Assembly: GCF_904848625.1 (NCBI RefSeq)
Contig: NZ_CAJHCP010000004.1
Coordinates: forward strand, 248,001 to 312,000
From: Paraburkholderia metrosideri
GTDB lineage: Bacteria > Pseudomonadota > Gammaproteobacteria > Burkholderiales > Burkholderiaceae
Direction of reading: 5' to 3'
Length of the DNA: 64,000 nt
The notes beneath the pieces are model-generated. The model saw only the letters and a list, made by a program, of their open reading frames with translations. It had not been told where the DNA came from and did not search any database. Positions 7,588 to 16,052 of this stretch are shown here, piece after piece. The position numbers and the translations under genes were made by a program. How positions within the stretch are numbered: position 1 is the first letter of the stretch; every line of letters starts with the position of its first letter.

Positions 7588-8961
7588 ATGGATATGGACA
7601 CCCTTTCCAGCGAAAACCTCCAGCAGACGGCCCGCAACCAGGCCAACTGGGCCATGGGCGCATTCAGGCAGTTCGGCGAAGACCGATGCGCGGCGATGGC
7701 TGCGAGCATTGCGTTCTATGCGGCGTTTTCGCTCGCGCCGACACTCGTGATGGTGATTGCGGTGGCCGGCTGGTTCTTCGGTGCCGAAGCCGCGCGCGGC
7801 GAACTGTATAGCCATATCAACGGCCTGCTCGGCGATCAGGCGGCGGCGGGCGTTCAAACCATCGTCGAAAACGCTCATCACAGTGGCAACGCGGGCGGCG
7901 TTGCCGCGATCATCTCGTTCTCCATGCTGGCCATAGGCGCGTCGGCCACTTTCTCGTCGCTCAATAGCGCGCTCAATCTGGTGTGGCCGAATACGGGCCC
8001 ACGTACGTCCAGCGTGATTGCGCTAGTGCGGGTGCGCCTGATCTCGTTCGGGCTCGTGCTCGGCGTCGCATTCCTGCTGATCGTGTCGCTGGTGCTCGAC
8101 ACCGCCATCACGTTTGTCGGTCAATGGCTGTGGGGTAATTCGCCGTATGTCATCATCGGCAACCTGATGCAACTGGGCGTCGGCTTGCTGGTGCTCGCGT
8201 TCGCATTTGCCGGCCTGCTCAAATTTCTGCCGGATGCCACGGTGCGCTGGCGCGATGCGCTGGTCGGCGGAATCGTTGCGGCGGTGCTGTTTTCAGCGGG
8301 CAAGAAACTGTTTGCGCTCTATCTCGCGCACGCCGGCATGGCCAGTTCGTTCGGCGCCGCCGGGTCGCTCGCCGTTCTGCTGATGTGGCTGTACTTCTCG
8401 GCGGCGGTATTGCTGCTCGGCGCGGAATTTTCGGCAGCGCGCGGACGCATGCACGATCCGCGCGGCGGCTGGGGCATGCAGGAAGCATCGCCGCCCGGCA
8501 GCCGCGCGATGCTGGCGTCGGTGCTGGCGGCGTCGACGGTGTCGGCCGACACGGCGCCCAGCGCTGGAAGAAGCCCGCAGCGGGACACCGCAACGGCGGC
8601 GACCGGACCCGGCGCAGCGGGCGCACCTGCCGCGCCGGCGGCTCGCGCGGCTGCGGGAGGCTTGGCTGGCACACTTTCCGCCGCGGCGCCAGCTACGATT
8701 TTTCGCACTCAGGCGCGAAGAAATCTTACGACGCGCGCAACCGCGCTGAAGGTCGGCCGCAGCGTCCTGCTTGCCGAGGCGCAAGCCACCCGGATCGCCG
8801 CGGCCACGCTGCTCGAAACCAGCCGGAAGGCAGCCGCGGCCGATCGCTACGTCAGGCGCAATCCGTGGACTTCCGTGCTGCTCGCCGCAGCCGCCGGCCT
8901 TGCCGCAGCCACGGTTGCGCGCCGCAATATCGGCGACGCCGGAAACACCCGTAATCCGTAA
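7588..8961 (+). CDS. YihY/BrkB family membrane protein with DUF883-like tail
   Basis: A 457-residue inner-membrane protein. Residues ~20-290 match the YihY/BrkB family (once called RNase BN): DRCAAMAASIAFYAAFSLAPTLVMV at the first helix, then about five more helices and GSLAVLLMWLYFSAAVLLLGAEFSAA. An Ala/Pro/Gly-rich low-complexity linker (~305-380) follows. The final ~60 residues contain ADRYVRRNPWTSVLLAAAAGLAAATVARRN, which resembles the C-terminal membrane anchor of ElaB/YqjD/DUF883 ribosome-associated proteins. ATG 7588 is chosen because upstream sequence falls in the structured intergenic element. The function of BrkB proteins is unsettled. Confidence 0.85.
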   Translation: MDMDTLSSENLQQTARNQANWAMGAFRQFGEDRCAAMAASIAFYAAFSLAPTLVMVIAVAGWFFGAEAARGELYSHINGLLGDQAAAGVQTIVENAHHSGNAGGVAAIISFSMLAIGASATFSSLNSALNLVWPNTGPRTSSVIALVRVRLISFGLVLGVAFLLIVSLVLDTAITFVGQWLWGNSPYVIIGNLMQLGVGLLVLAFAFAGLLKFLPDATVRWRDALVGGIVAAVLFSAGKKLFALYLAHAGMASSFGAAGSLAVLLMWLYFSAAVLLLGAEFSAARGRMHDPRGGWGMQEASPPGSRAMLASVLAASTVSADTAPSAGRSPQRDTATAATGPGAAGAPAAPAARAAAGGLAGTLSAAAPATIFRTQARRNLTTRATALKVGRSVLLAEAQATRIAAATLLETSRKAAAADRYVRRNPWTSVLLAAAAGLAAATVARRNIGDAGNTRNP

Positions 8962-9369
8962 GCACTCCACTTATCTGCCAGACGGGGCGGCGTACCGCAG
9001 CCCCGTCCGGCCACGCTGCACACATAATGGGTCGGGTTGTCTATCTCGCTACTCAACCGCCGCACCCGCCGTTTTTTCATTCTGCTATGCAGCGAGCCCG
9101 ACCATTAGAAATGCCAACCATAATCCACGTCGAGTAGAGGTCCGAAGTCAAGGCGCCTGCACCATCACTGTCAACAAAACAACAATAATGCCGCGTCAAC
9201 GAATAAATATTGCTAAAACCGAAATAATCGGGAACCCGCTTTAAATACAAGACCTTGCGTCCATTGTCTGTTTTTAGAGACAGTCTTTTTTTTCCTGTTC
9301 TTGCCGATCGGGCCGGTGAGCTATTCTCCTTTTCGCAACAACGAAACTAATCATCGCGTGGAGAAATAG
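8962..9369 (+). promoter_or_regulatory. Porin upstream region, AT-rich leader
   Basis: About 400 bases, AT-rich from 9080 on, between the BrkB-family gene and the porin. It holds the terminator-like hairpin at 9264-9293. The strong GTGGAGAAATAG ribosome site lies just before ATG 9370. A long leader is typical of porin genes, but no -35/-10 pair could be fixed. Confidence 0.4.
9264..9293 (+). terminator. Terminator-like hairpin with T8 before porin
   Basis: TGTCT (9265-9269) pairs with AGACA (9278-9282) around an AT-rich loop, followed by a run of eight T. It is 300 bases after the preceding gene and ~75 before the porin start, so it may end BrkB transcription or act as an attenuator in the porin leader. 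Confidence 0.5.
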
Positions 9370-10545
9370 ATGAAACGAATCGCACTGTCTACCCTCTCGC
9401 TGGCGCTTCTCGGCGTCACCGGCGTGGCCCATGCTCAAAGCAGCGTTACCCTGTATGGCTTGATCGATGAATCAGTCCAGTACGTGAACAACGCCACTCC
9501 GTCAGGCGGTAGCGTCGTGAAACTGTTCGGCGGCAACCTTCAGGGCAGCCGTTTCGGCCTGAAGGGTACGGAAGACCTCGGCGGTGGCCTGAAGGCAATC
9601 TTCCAGTTGGAAAACGGTTTTGATATCAACAGCGGCGCGCTCCAGCAAGGCGGCGCGCTGTTCGGTCGCCAGGCGTTCGTTGGCTTGACCGGCGACTCGT
9701 GGGGCACGTTCACGGCTGGTAAGCAGTACGACCCGCTGGTCGACATGGTTCAGCCGCTGACGGGCGACAACTACTTCGGCAGCACGTTCGCTACGCCGGG
9801 TGACGTCGACAATAACGACAACAGCTTCCGCGTGATCAACGCAGTCAAGTACGTGTCGCCGGTGTTCTCGGGCTTCCAGGTTGAAGGCGTGTACGGCTTC
9901 GGCGGCGTCGCCGGTTCGACGGGTTCGAACCAGACGTGGTCGGGCGCGGCAACGTTCGCAACGGGTCCGTTCAGCCTCGCTGCTGGCTACCTGCATGCAG
10001 ACAATTCGAACACGGGCGCCGCGCGCACCACGTGGTCGGGCACGTCGGGCAATACGTTCGACACCAACTTCCCGAATAATGCCGGCATCAACTCGGCATA
10101 CGTTACGGCGAAGTCGATTGGTATCGCTTCGGTGGCGGCGCAGTATGTGGTCGGTCCGTTCACGGGCAACCTGAGCTACAGCAACGCGCAATACAAGCCG
10201 GATGCAGCGTCGGGATTCGACACGACGCAGAAGTTCAACGTCGGCCGCGCCTACGTGGGCTACCAGATCACGCCGGCAGCATTGCTGGGTATCGGCTACG
10301 CGTACACGAAGGGCACTGGCGACGCATCGGCAACTTACAACCAGGTGTCGCTGGGTGGCGATTACTCGCTGTCCAAGCGTACCGACCTGTATGTGGTTGG
10401 CGCATGGCAGCACGCCAGCGGCGAACAGCGTGATCCGACCACCGGCGCACTCGTGGGTGCAACGGCTTCGATCGGTTCGTACGGCAACCAGGCAAGCACC
10501 GACAACCAGGTTATGGTCAGCGTCGGTATCCGTCACAAGTTCTAA
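9370..10545 (+). CDS. Gram-negative general porin
   Basis: A 391-residue outer-membrane porin of the Burkholderia/Neisseria type. The signal peptide (residues 1-22) ends at VAHA before QSSVTLYGLIDES, the usual first beta strand. LQGSRFGLKGTEDLGGGLKAIFQLENGFDINSG and FGRQAFVGLTGDSWGTFTAGKQYD are the conserved strand 2-4 region. The last strand ends VSVGIRHKF with the C-terminal Phe needed for assembly by the BAM complex. It would form a trimeric diffusion channel. The gene is monocistronic, with a strong ribosome site (GGAGA) and a strong terminator at 10580-10618, and codon use fits high expression. Confidence 0.93.
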   Translation: MKRIALSTLSLALLGVTGVAHAQSSVTLYGLIDESVQYVNNATPSGGSVVKLFGGNLQGSRFGLKGTEDLGGGLKAIFQLENGFDINSGALQQGGALFGRQAFVGLTGDSWGTFTAGKQYDPLVDMVQPLTGDNYFGSTFATPGDVDNNDNSFRVINAVKYVSPVFSGFQVEGVYGFGGVAGSTGSNQTWSGAATFATGPFSLAAGYLHADNSNTGAARTTWSGTSGNTFDTNFPNNAGINSAYVTAKSIGIASVAAQYVVGPFTGNLSYSNAQYKPDAASGFDTTQKFNVGRAYVGYQITPAALLGIGYAYTKGTGDASATYNQVSLGGDYSLSKRTDLYVVGAWQHASGEQRDPTTGALVGATASIGSYGNQASTDNQVMVSVGIRHKF

Positions 10546-10579
10546 TCGGACTTGCTACGTAGCTGAAGCAAACGTCAAA

Positions 10580-10618
10580 AAAACCAGCCAGAGGCTTTGC
10601 CGACGGCTGGTTTTTTTT
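10580..10618 (+). terminator. Rho-independent terminator of porin
   Basis: AACCAGCC (10582-10589) and GGCTGGTT (10605-10612) form the stem, followed by a long T run to 10618. Confidence 0.92.
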
Positions 10619-10655
10619 CGTCTTGCAGTTCTGCTTCCGTGTGGACAGCGGCAAA

Positions 10656-10706
10656 ACAAAAAGGCCGCCTGCAAGCCCGTTATCGGACCTGCAGGCGGCC
10701 TTTTTG
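10656..10706. terminator. Bidirectional terminator after Anbu gene
   Basis: AAAAAGGCCGCCTGCA (10658-10673) and TGCAGGCGGCCTTTTT (10690-10705) form a perfect 16-bp dyad flanked by A and T runs. It works for both strands: a second stop for porin transcription and the end of the minus-strand Anbu gene. Confidence 0.9.
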
Positions 10707-10757
10707 TCGAACAGGCGGAAGGTGCCCGACTTACCGGGGCGCCCCGACCTCCCGCAC

Positions 10758-11630
10758 CTACCGCCGCTGCGACTTGCCCTTCTCGGCCTGCGCCAGCGTC
10801 TGCGCGGGCTTCACATCGTGCTCATGCTCGATCCCATCGGCGCCCACCGGCGCGCGATACAGCACCAGCGCGCGTTCTCTTTGCAACGCCGGCACATTCG
10901 GCGATACCTGCCAGTCGGGATCGGGAATCTCGCCGAACACCTGGCGCAAGCGTTCGCCCCAGGTCCGGTGGATCATCTCGAAGTAGGCGTTGTCCTGATC
11001 GATCGACACGAAACGCGTCACGCGAAGCGTGTCCTTTTCGTACACCAGCAGATCGAGTGGCAATCCCACCGACAGGTTCGAACGAAGCGTCGAATCCATC
11101 GAGATCAGCGCGCACTTGGCGGCTTCGTCGAGCGGCGTGGACGGCGTGAGCACGCGGTCGATGATCGGCTTGCCGTACTTGGCCTCGCCGATCTGAAAAT
11201 ACGGGTTCACCGCCGACGACTCGATGAAATTGCCCGCCGAGTAGATCATGAACAGGCGCGGCCGGTTGCCCGCAATCTGTCCGCCAAGAATGAAGCTGCA
11301 ATTGAAGTCGACGCCGAATTCCTGCAACGCCTCCGCTTCACGCTGATGCACACAGCGCACCGCGCGGCCGATTACGCGTGCCGCGTCCGCCATGGTAGGC
11401 GCGCTCCACAGCGTGGGTTGCGACGGGTCGGCGGGCTCGGACAACTCGTGCAGCACCGCTTGCGTGAGCGACAGGTTGCCGGCGCCCATCAAAACCAGCA
11501 TGCGTTCGCCCGGCTGCTCGAACACCGACATCTTGCGTGCGGTGCTGATGTGATCGACGCCCGCATTGGTGCGGGTGTCCGACAGCAACACGAGCCCGTC
11601 GTCGACGGCCATGCCGACACAGTAAGTCAT
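10758..11630 (-). CDS. Anbu-type proteasome-like peptidase
   Basis: A 290-residue Ntn-hydrolase of the proteasome beta-subunit superfamily, matching the Anbu (ancestral beta subunit) group. It begins MTYCVGMAVDDGLVLLSDTRTNAGVDHISTARKM. After Met removal, Thr1 would be the nucleophile, with Asp17 and Lys32 at the places of the proteasome catalytic residues. The family assembles open helical rings; its substrates are unknown. The start at 11630 is fixed by the need for N-terminal Thr; the frame upstream of it is meaningless. No Shine-Dalgarno is visible. It lies downstream of transglutaminase, alpha-E and ATP-grasp genes on the same strand, the known genomic company of Anbu. A 210-base gap with a strong hairpin separates it from them. 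Confidence 0.9.
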   Translation of the reverse strand: MTYCVGMAVDDGLVLLSDTRTNAGVDHISTARKMSVFEQPGERMLVLMGAGNLSLTQAVLHELSEPADPSQPTLWSAPTMADAARVIGRAVRCVHQREAEALQEFGVDFNCSFILGGQIAGNRPRLFMIYSAGNFIESSAVNPYFQIGEAKYGKPIIDRVLTPSTPLDEAAKCALISMDSTLRSNLSVGLPLDLLVYEKDTLRVTRFVSIDQDNAYFEMIHRTWGERLRQVFGEIPDPDWQVSPNVPALQRERALVLYRAPVGADGIEHEHDVKPAQTLAQAEKGKSQRR

Positions 11631-11664
11631 AGGAGAGTCCCGCAAAAAACCACTGAACGGCGCT

Positions 11665-11670
11665 ATTGTA
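11665..11670 (-). promoter_or_regulatory. Possible -10 of an Anbu promoter
   Basis: The minus strand reads CATTACAATAG here, so TACAAT would be a -10 about 35 bases before the Anbu start codon. A GC-rich palindrome (11673-11690) occupies the spacer and no good -35 is visible, so the call is weak. Confidence 0.3.
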
Positions 11671-11741
11671 ATGCGGCGCGCATGCGCCGCTGTTCCGTAT
11701 GACGGCTTTTGCGATCCCAAACTGAATAGAGATGAGTGCCG

Positions 11742-11780
11742 GCCCTGGCCGGAGCGGCTGGCAACCGCTCCGGCCAGGGC
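11742..11780. other. Perfect 16-bp intercistronic hairpin
   Basis: GCCCTGGCCGGAGCGG (11742-11757) is the exact inverse complement of 11765-11780, with a 7-base loop. It lies between the transglutaminase stop (11841) and the Anbu start (11630). No T-tract follows on either strand. It may be a partial terminator, a transcript-stabilising hairpin or a processing site. Confidence 0.75.
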
Positions 11781-11840
11781 GCTGGTAAGCACCGCTCATG
11801 CGTCACTCACGAGACGTTCACGAGCGGCCAAGATAGCCGC

Positions 11841-12668
11841 CTACTGCGTCTGCTGGGCACTCACCGTCACCGAGACCTTCAGCTCCTCTTCCAGACCGCC
11901 TATGCGCCGGCCACGCACCGGCGCGGCAGCTTCATAGTCGCGGGCGACGGCAAGCCGGCAATAAATTTCGCTGGCGAATGCGGCATGGGTGACATCGACG
12001 GAAATCCAGCCCTTGCCTTCGAGCCACACGTCGACCCATGCATGGCTCGCACCGTGAGGCGCCGCGACGGAAGCGTCCTGAGGAGACACTTCGCCGGGTT
12101 CGATATAGCCGCTCACGTAACGCGCCGGAATTCCGCGCACGCGGCAGCAGGCGAGCATCAGATGCGCATGGTCCTGACACACGCCGTTGCCCAGTTCGAG
12201 CGCCTGTGCCGCGGTGCTGGTGACTTCGGTGATGCCGGAGTTGTACTTCACGCGCTGCACGATCTGCCCGGATAGCTCGATCAGACTGGCCGAACTCGTG
12301 AGCGTCGGCACCGACTGAGCCAGTTCGCGGATCGCCGCATCGGCTTCCGTCAGCCGCGTCGCGCAGGTGAAATGTTCGAGCGGGATCGGGCCGACCGCAT
12401 CGCGCAGCAAGCCGTCGACCAGCGGAATCGTCTCCACTTCGCCAGACACATGCAGCCGGATCTCGTTATGCGGCTTGTTGATCACCAGCGTGTGCAGCAC
12501 GTTGCCATAGGCATCGAAGGTCGCGTCGAGCTTGCCCGGCGCGTCGATGTGCCAGCGCCGCACCACCTGCGCGGCGCCGCTGGCGGGCGTCAGACGCAGT
12601 TGCTGGATCGAATAGTGGACGGTCGCTTCATAGCGATAGGAGGTGTCGTGGCGGATCGTCAGGTACAT
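11841..12668 (-). CDS. Transglutaminase-like cysteine peptidase (Anbu cluster)
   Basis: A 275-residue cytosolic protein with the bacterial transglutaminase N-terminal beta domain (YLTIRHDTSYRYEATVHYSIQQLRLTP) and a transglutaminase core. The catalytic triad is visible: Cys164 in GNGVCQDHAH, His209 in GASHAWVDVW and Asp225 in WISVDVTHA. RGIPARYVSGYI is also conserved. Members of this group are predicted to hydrolyse or form amide or isopeptide bonds. The start has GGAG seven bases upstream. Twelve bases separate it from the alpha-E gene, so the two are co-transcribed. It is a paralogue of the 37491-38381 protein. Confidence 0.9.
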   Translation of the reverse strand: MYLTIRHDTSYRYEATVHYSIQQLRLTPASGAAQVVRRWHIDAPGKLDATFDAYGNVLHTLVINKPHNEIRLHVSGEVETIPLVDGLLRDAVGPIPLEHFTCATRLTEADAAIRELAQSVPTLTSSASLIELSGQIVQRVKYNSGITEVTSTAAQALELGNGVCQDHAHLMLACCRVRGIPARYVSGYIEPGEVSPQDASVAAPHGASHAWVDVWLEGKGWISVDVTHAAFASEIYCRLAVARDYEAAAPVRGRRIGGLEEELKVSVTVSAQQTQ

Positions 12669-12680
12669 AAAAAAACTCCG

Positions 12681-13631
12681 TCAGGCGACTGGCAGCATCA
12701 GGTAGGTACGCGCAACCAGATTGCCCAGCTCGAACACGCGAGCCAGGAACTGAGTCAGATAGGCGTGCAGGCCGGCTTCGAAAATCTGCCGGATGTCGGA
12801 ATACACAAGCTCGGCGCGCAGCTTGCCGGCGAAACGTTCACACTGGTTCGAACCGGACGTGCGCAGCATCGCCAGATTCGTGCAGACCCCTTCGAGCGAC
12901 GCCAGCAGCGAACGCGGCATCTGCTGGTTCAGGATCATCAATTCGACTACCCGTGCCGGCGTGACTACGTCGCGATACACCTTGCGATAAATTTCCAGCG
13001 CCGACACCGAACTCAGAATCGAGGTCCAGTAATAGAAGTCTTCGAGCTGACGCGCGGCGTCGCGAGAATTCGGTTCGACGTCCGCGAAACGCACGTCGAG
13101 AATCCGTGCGGTGTTGTCCGCCCGTTCGAGGTAGGTGCCGAGCTGCGTGAACAGGAACGCGTCGTCCTGCAACGCGGTGCCGATCGTGACACCGCGCGAC
13201 AGATGCGAGCGGAACTTCACCCACTCGAACAGCGCACCCGGGTTATGGGTCGCCTGCCCCGACGCGATCCGCTCGTTGAATTCGAGCCACGTATCGTTGA
13301 TGGTCTCCCACCATTCGGTCGTCAACGTGCCGCGCACGGCACGGGCATTTTCGCGCGCGGCCTGCAAACACGAATGAATGCTCGACGGATTGGTCGAATC
13401 CGCGACCATGAAATGCAGCACGTGTTCGTGAGTCGGTTCGTCGTAGCGCTGCGCGAACGCGGTTTCGAGTTCGGAGATGCGCAGCACCGAACGTTGTGCG
13501 CGCGCCTCCTGTTCGGCCGTCTGCGGCAATAGCAGCGCCTTCAGATTGATATCGAGCATGCGGGCGGTATTCTCCGCGCGCTCCATGTAGCGGGCCATCC
13601 AGAAAAGATGATCGGCAGTGCGGCTTAGCAT
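12681..13631 (-). CDS. Alpha-E domain protein (DUF403)
   Basis: A 316-residue, mostly helical protein of the alpha-E family. It is recognised from MLSRTADHLFWMARYMERAENTARMLDINL at the N terminus, from LGTYLERADNTARILDVRF in the middle, and from its place beside an ATP-grasp and a transglutaminase gene. The repeated YxERAxNTAR motif is the family hallmark. The biochemical role is unknown; fused and operonic forms suggest it works directly with the ATP-grasp enzyme. It is 12 bases upstream of the transglutaminase gene and 179 bases downstream of the ATP-grasp gene. The same domain forms the C-terminal half of the 38378-41080 fusion. Confidence 0.88.
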   Translation of the reverse strand: MLSRTADHLFWMARYMERAENTARMLDINLKALLLPQTAEQEARAQRSVLRISELETAFAQRYDEPTHEHVLHFMVADSTNPSSIHSCLQAARENARAVRGTLTTEWWETINDTWLEFNERIASGQATHNPGALFEWVKFRSHLSRGVTIGTALQDDAFLFTQLGTYLERADNTARILDVRFADVEPNSRDAARQLEDFYYWTSILSSVSALEIYRKVYRDVVTPARVVELMILNQQMPRSLLASLEGVCTNLAMLRTSGSNQCERFAGKLRAELVYSDIRQIFEAGLHAYLTQFLARVFELGNLVARTYLMLPVA

Positions 13632-13810
13632 GACGGCGTTCCGTATCTGATGACGCGAGGCCTCTGGGTCAAGGTTAAGAGAGCTCGCGCTGGTTATCCG
13701 TATGCGCCGGCGGCGTTCTGCATACTGCGTGCTGCCCCGGCGCGCTGGGTTGTGAACGCGCTCTGGCTACCCGAAAACGGGCGGCGCTGGCGAGCGCATC
13801 GGCAACCGCG

Positions 13811-15220
13811 TCAGTCGACCATCCAGGTATCTTTGGTGCCGCCTCCCTGCGACGAATTGACGACGAGCGAGCCCTCCTGCAACGCGACGCGCGTGAGTCC
13901 GCCGGCCACCATCGTGACGGTCTTGCCGGACAGCACGAACGGACGCAGGTCGATATGGCGCGGCGCGATACCCGCCTCGACGAAGGTCGGACATGCGGAA
14001 AGCGCCAGCGTAGGCTGCGCGATATAACCGGCCGGACGCGCGATCAAACGTTCGCGGAACGATTCGATTTCGGCTTTCGTCGACGCCGGCCCGACCAGCA
14101 TCCCGTAGCCGCCCGCACCGTGCACTTCCTTGACCACCAGTTCCGACAGATGCGCGAGCGTGTACGCGAGGTCGTCCGGCTTGCGGCACTGGAACGTGGG
14201 CACGTTATTGAGGATCGGCTTTTCGCCGAGATAAAACTCGATCATTTCCGGCACATACGGATAGATCGATTTGTCGTCGGCGATACCGGTGCCCATTGCG
14301 TTGGCCAGCGCCACGCGTCCCGCGCGATACGCGGTGAGCAGACCCGGCACGCCGAGCGCCGAGTCGGCGCGGAACGCGAGTGGATCGAGAAAGTCGTCGT
14401 CCACGCGCCGGTAGATCACATCGACGCGCTTCGGCCCCTGCGTCGTGCGCATGAACACGTAGTTGTCGTCGACGAACAGGTCTTTGCCTTCCACCAGTTC
14501 CACGCCCATCTGCTGCGCGAGGAACGTGTGCTCGAAATACGCGGAGTTGTACATGCCCGGCGTGAGCACCACCACGACCGGATCGTCGACGCCTTCAGGC
14601 GCGACCGAACGCAATGTATCGAGCAGCAGATCGGGATAATGCGCGACCGGCGCAATGCGGTTCTGCACGAACAGCTCGGGGAACAGCCGCATCATCATCT
14701 TGCGGTTTTCGAGCATATAGGAGACGCCCGACGGCACCCGCAGATTGTCTTCGAGCACGTAGAAATCGCCGTCGTCGCCGGCACGCACCACGTCGACGCC
14801 GGCAATATGCGCGTAAACACCAAGCGGCACATTGACGCCCTGCATTTCAGGCCGGTACTGCGCGTTGGTATAAACCTGTTCCGCCGGAACGATGCCTGCG
14901 CGCACGATATTGCGCTCGTGATAGACATCGTGGATGAACAGATTGAGTGCCTGCACCCGCTGGCGCAGGCCGGCTTCCAGCGTGGACCATTCGCCGCGTG
15001 GAATGATCCGCGGAATCAGATCGAATGGGATCAGCCGCTCGGTGCCGGACAGATCGCCGTTCACCGCGAAAGTGATACCCACCCGGCGAAACAGCAGATC
15101 GGCTTCCGCACGCTTGCGTGCGATCGCCTCATTGCCCTGTGTGACCAACCATCGCTCAAAGCGCGCGTAGTGTGGCCGCACGGCATCGTCATGATGACGC
15201 ATCTCGTCATAGCATCGCAT
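13811..15220 (-). CDS. Circularly permuted ATP-grasp protein
   Basis: A 469-residue protein of the circularly permuted type 2 ATP-grasp family, predicted amidoligases that join an amino acid or peptide to a carboxylate using ATP. Diagnostic blocks are FIHDVYHERNIVRAGIVP, GVSYMLENRKMMMRLFPELF, VVLTPGMYNSAYFEHTFLA, VEGKDL and the ATP-binding VVKEVHGAGGYGMLVGP, followed by AQPTLALSACPTF and HIDLRPFVL. The longest frame begins at 15268, inside a palindromic stretch. ATG 15220 (MRCYDEMRHHDD) is preferred. It is probably the first gene of the four-gene Anbu cluster. The product of such enzymes has not, to my knowledge, been identified. Confidence 0.88.
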   Translation of the reverse strand: MRCYDEMRHHDDAVRPHYARFERWLVTQGNEAIARKRAEADLLFRRVGITFAVNGDLSGTERLIPFDLIPRIIPRGEWSTLEAGLRQRVQALNLFIHDVYHERNIVRAGIVPAEQVYTNAQYRPEMQGVNVPLGVYAHIAGVDVVRAGDDGDFYVLEDNLRVPSGVSYMLENRKMMMRLFPELFVQNRIAPVAHYPDLLLDTLRSVAPEGVDDPVVVVLTPGMYNSAYFEHTFLAQQMGVELVEGKDLFVDDNYVFMRTTQGPKRVDVIYRRVDDDFLDPLAFRADSALGVPGLLTAYRAGRVALANAMGTGIADDKSIYPYVPEMIEFYLGEKPILNNVPTFQCRKPDDLAYTLAHLSELVVKEVHGAGGYGMLVGPASTKAEIESFRERLIARPAGYIAQPTLALSACPTFVEAGIAPRHIDLRPFVLSGKTVTMVAGGLTRVALQEGSLVVNSSQGGGTKDTWMVD

Positions 15221-15470
15221 GTCACGCCCCGCTCTTGTTGTCGGATAGAAGGCGAATGCGCTGCGCATTCGGTGTTCGACAATCGATCAAGCAAGCGCTA
15301 TGCCATTGCGCTTTTAGCGTGTGAAGCTGCGTTGCATGCACGCTAACAGCGCATCCCGGCCAGCATGGCTTCGCCGCCATCGTACTGCGGCGGCTCATGA
15401 TGCGCTAGTACGGTGCATACGCAGCATCGCGGTGCGTCTGCGAAACACGCCACACCAGGTGAATACGCAT

Positions 15471-15504
15471 AAAAAATCCCCGTGGATTTGCACCCACGGG
15501 GATT
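15471..15504 (-). terminator. Rho-independent terminator of HU gene
   Basis: AATCCCCGTGG (15475-15485) and CCACGGGGATT (15494-15504) form the stem. On the minus strand six T follow. It is about 95 bases past the HU stop codon, and no other minus-strand gene lies between. Confidence 0.85.
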
Positions 15505-15599
15505 CAGACTACTTTGCACTGCGGACCTGCTCAAACGTCAAACGCGCCCGATAAACGATCAAACGAAAGCTCGTCGAATCGCGCTAACGGATGAAGCGA

Positions 15600-16052
15600 T
15601 CAGCCTGCTGCAGCGTCTTTCAGCTTCTTCAGCGGACGTGCCTTGATGCGCACGCTAGCCGGCTTGGCCGGGAACCAACGCTCTTCACCCGAGAACGGGT
15701 CTTTGCCGAAGCGGCGCTTCTTCGCCGGAACAGCTTGCACGACGATCTTCAGAAGACCCGACAGCGTGAATTCGCCAGCGCCCTTCTTGTGCACGGCGCC
15801 GAGGATGGTTTCTTCGAGCGCGGCCAGAACAGCCTTGGCGGTCTTCGGTTCCACAGCTGCTTTCTCAGCAACGTGAGCAGCCAGCGAGGCCTTCGTGAAG
15901 GTGTCCTTGATCGGCGACGGTGCGCTGGACGCCTTCACGGCGACCTTCTTAGCTGCGACGGCTTTCTTCGCAGGAACTTTCTTTGCAGCAACCTTCTTGG
16001 TCGGTACCGGGGCAGCAGCCTTCTTGGCCACCTTTTTTGCGGAAGTCGGCAT
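15600..16052 (-). CDS. HU family DNA-binding protein with Lys/Ala-rich N-terminal tail
   Basis: A 150-residue nucleoid protein. Residues 1-47 are a histone-H1-like tail of AKK, PAKKA and VAAKK units. Residues ~48-150 are an HU/IHF fold: IKDTFTKASLAAHVAEKAAV, LAALEETILGAVHKKGAGEFTLSGLLKI, and the DNA-binding arm ending VPAKKRRFGKDPFSGEERWFPAKPASVRIKARPLKKLKD. HU bends DNA; the tail should add non-specific DNA binding. The start at 16052 has AGGAG at ideal spacing; the longer frame (to 16115) is Cys-rich and unlikely. Known bacterial H1/HU hybrids often carry the tail at the C terminus; here it is at the N terminus. Confidence 0.88.
   Translation of the reverse strand: MPTSAKKVAKKAAAPVPTKKVAAKKVPAKKAVAAKKVAVKASSAPSPIKDTFTKASLAAHVAEKAAVEPKTAKAVLAALEETILGAVHKKGAGEFTLSGLLKIVVQAVPAKKRRFGKDPFSGEERWFPAKPASVRIKARPLKKLKDAAAG

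Noticed and set aside
9502..10536. 344-codon minus-strand frame opposite the first porin
   Set aside because: Arg/Val-rich shadow produced by porin codon bias.
13955..15346. 463-codon plus-strand frame opposite the ATP-grasp gene
   Set aside because: Composition and position mark it as an antisense shadow.
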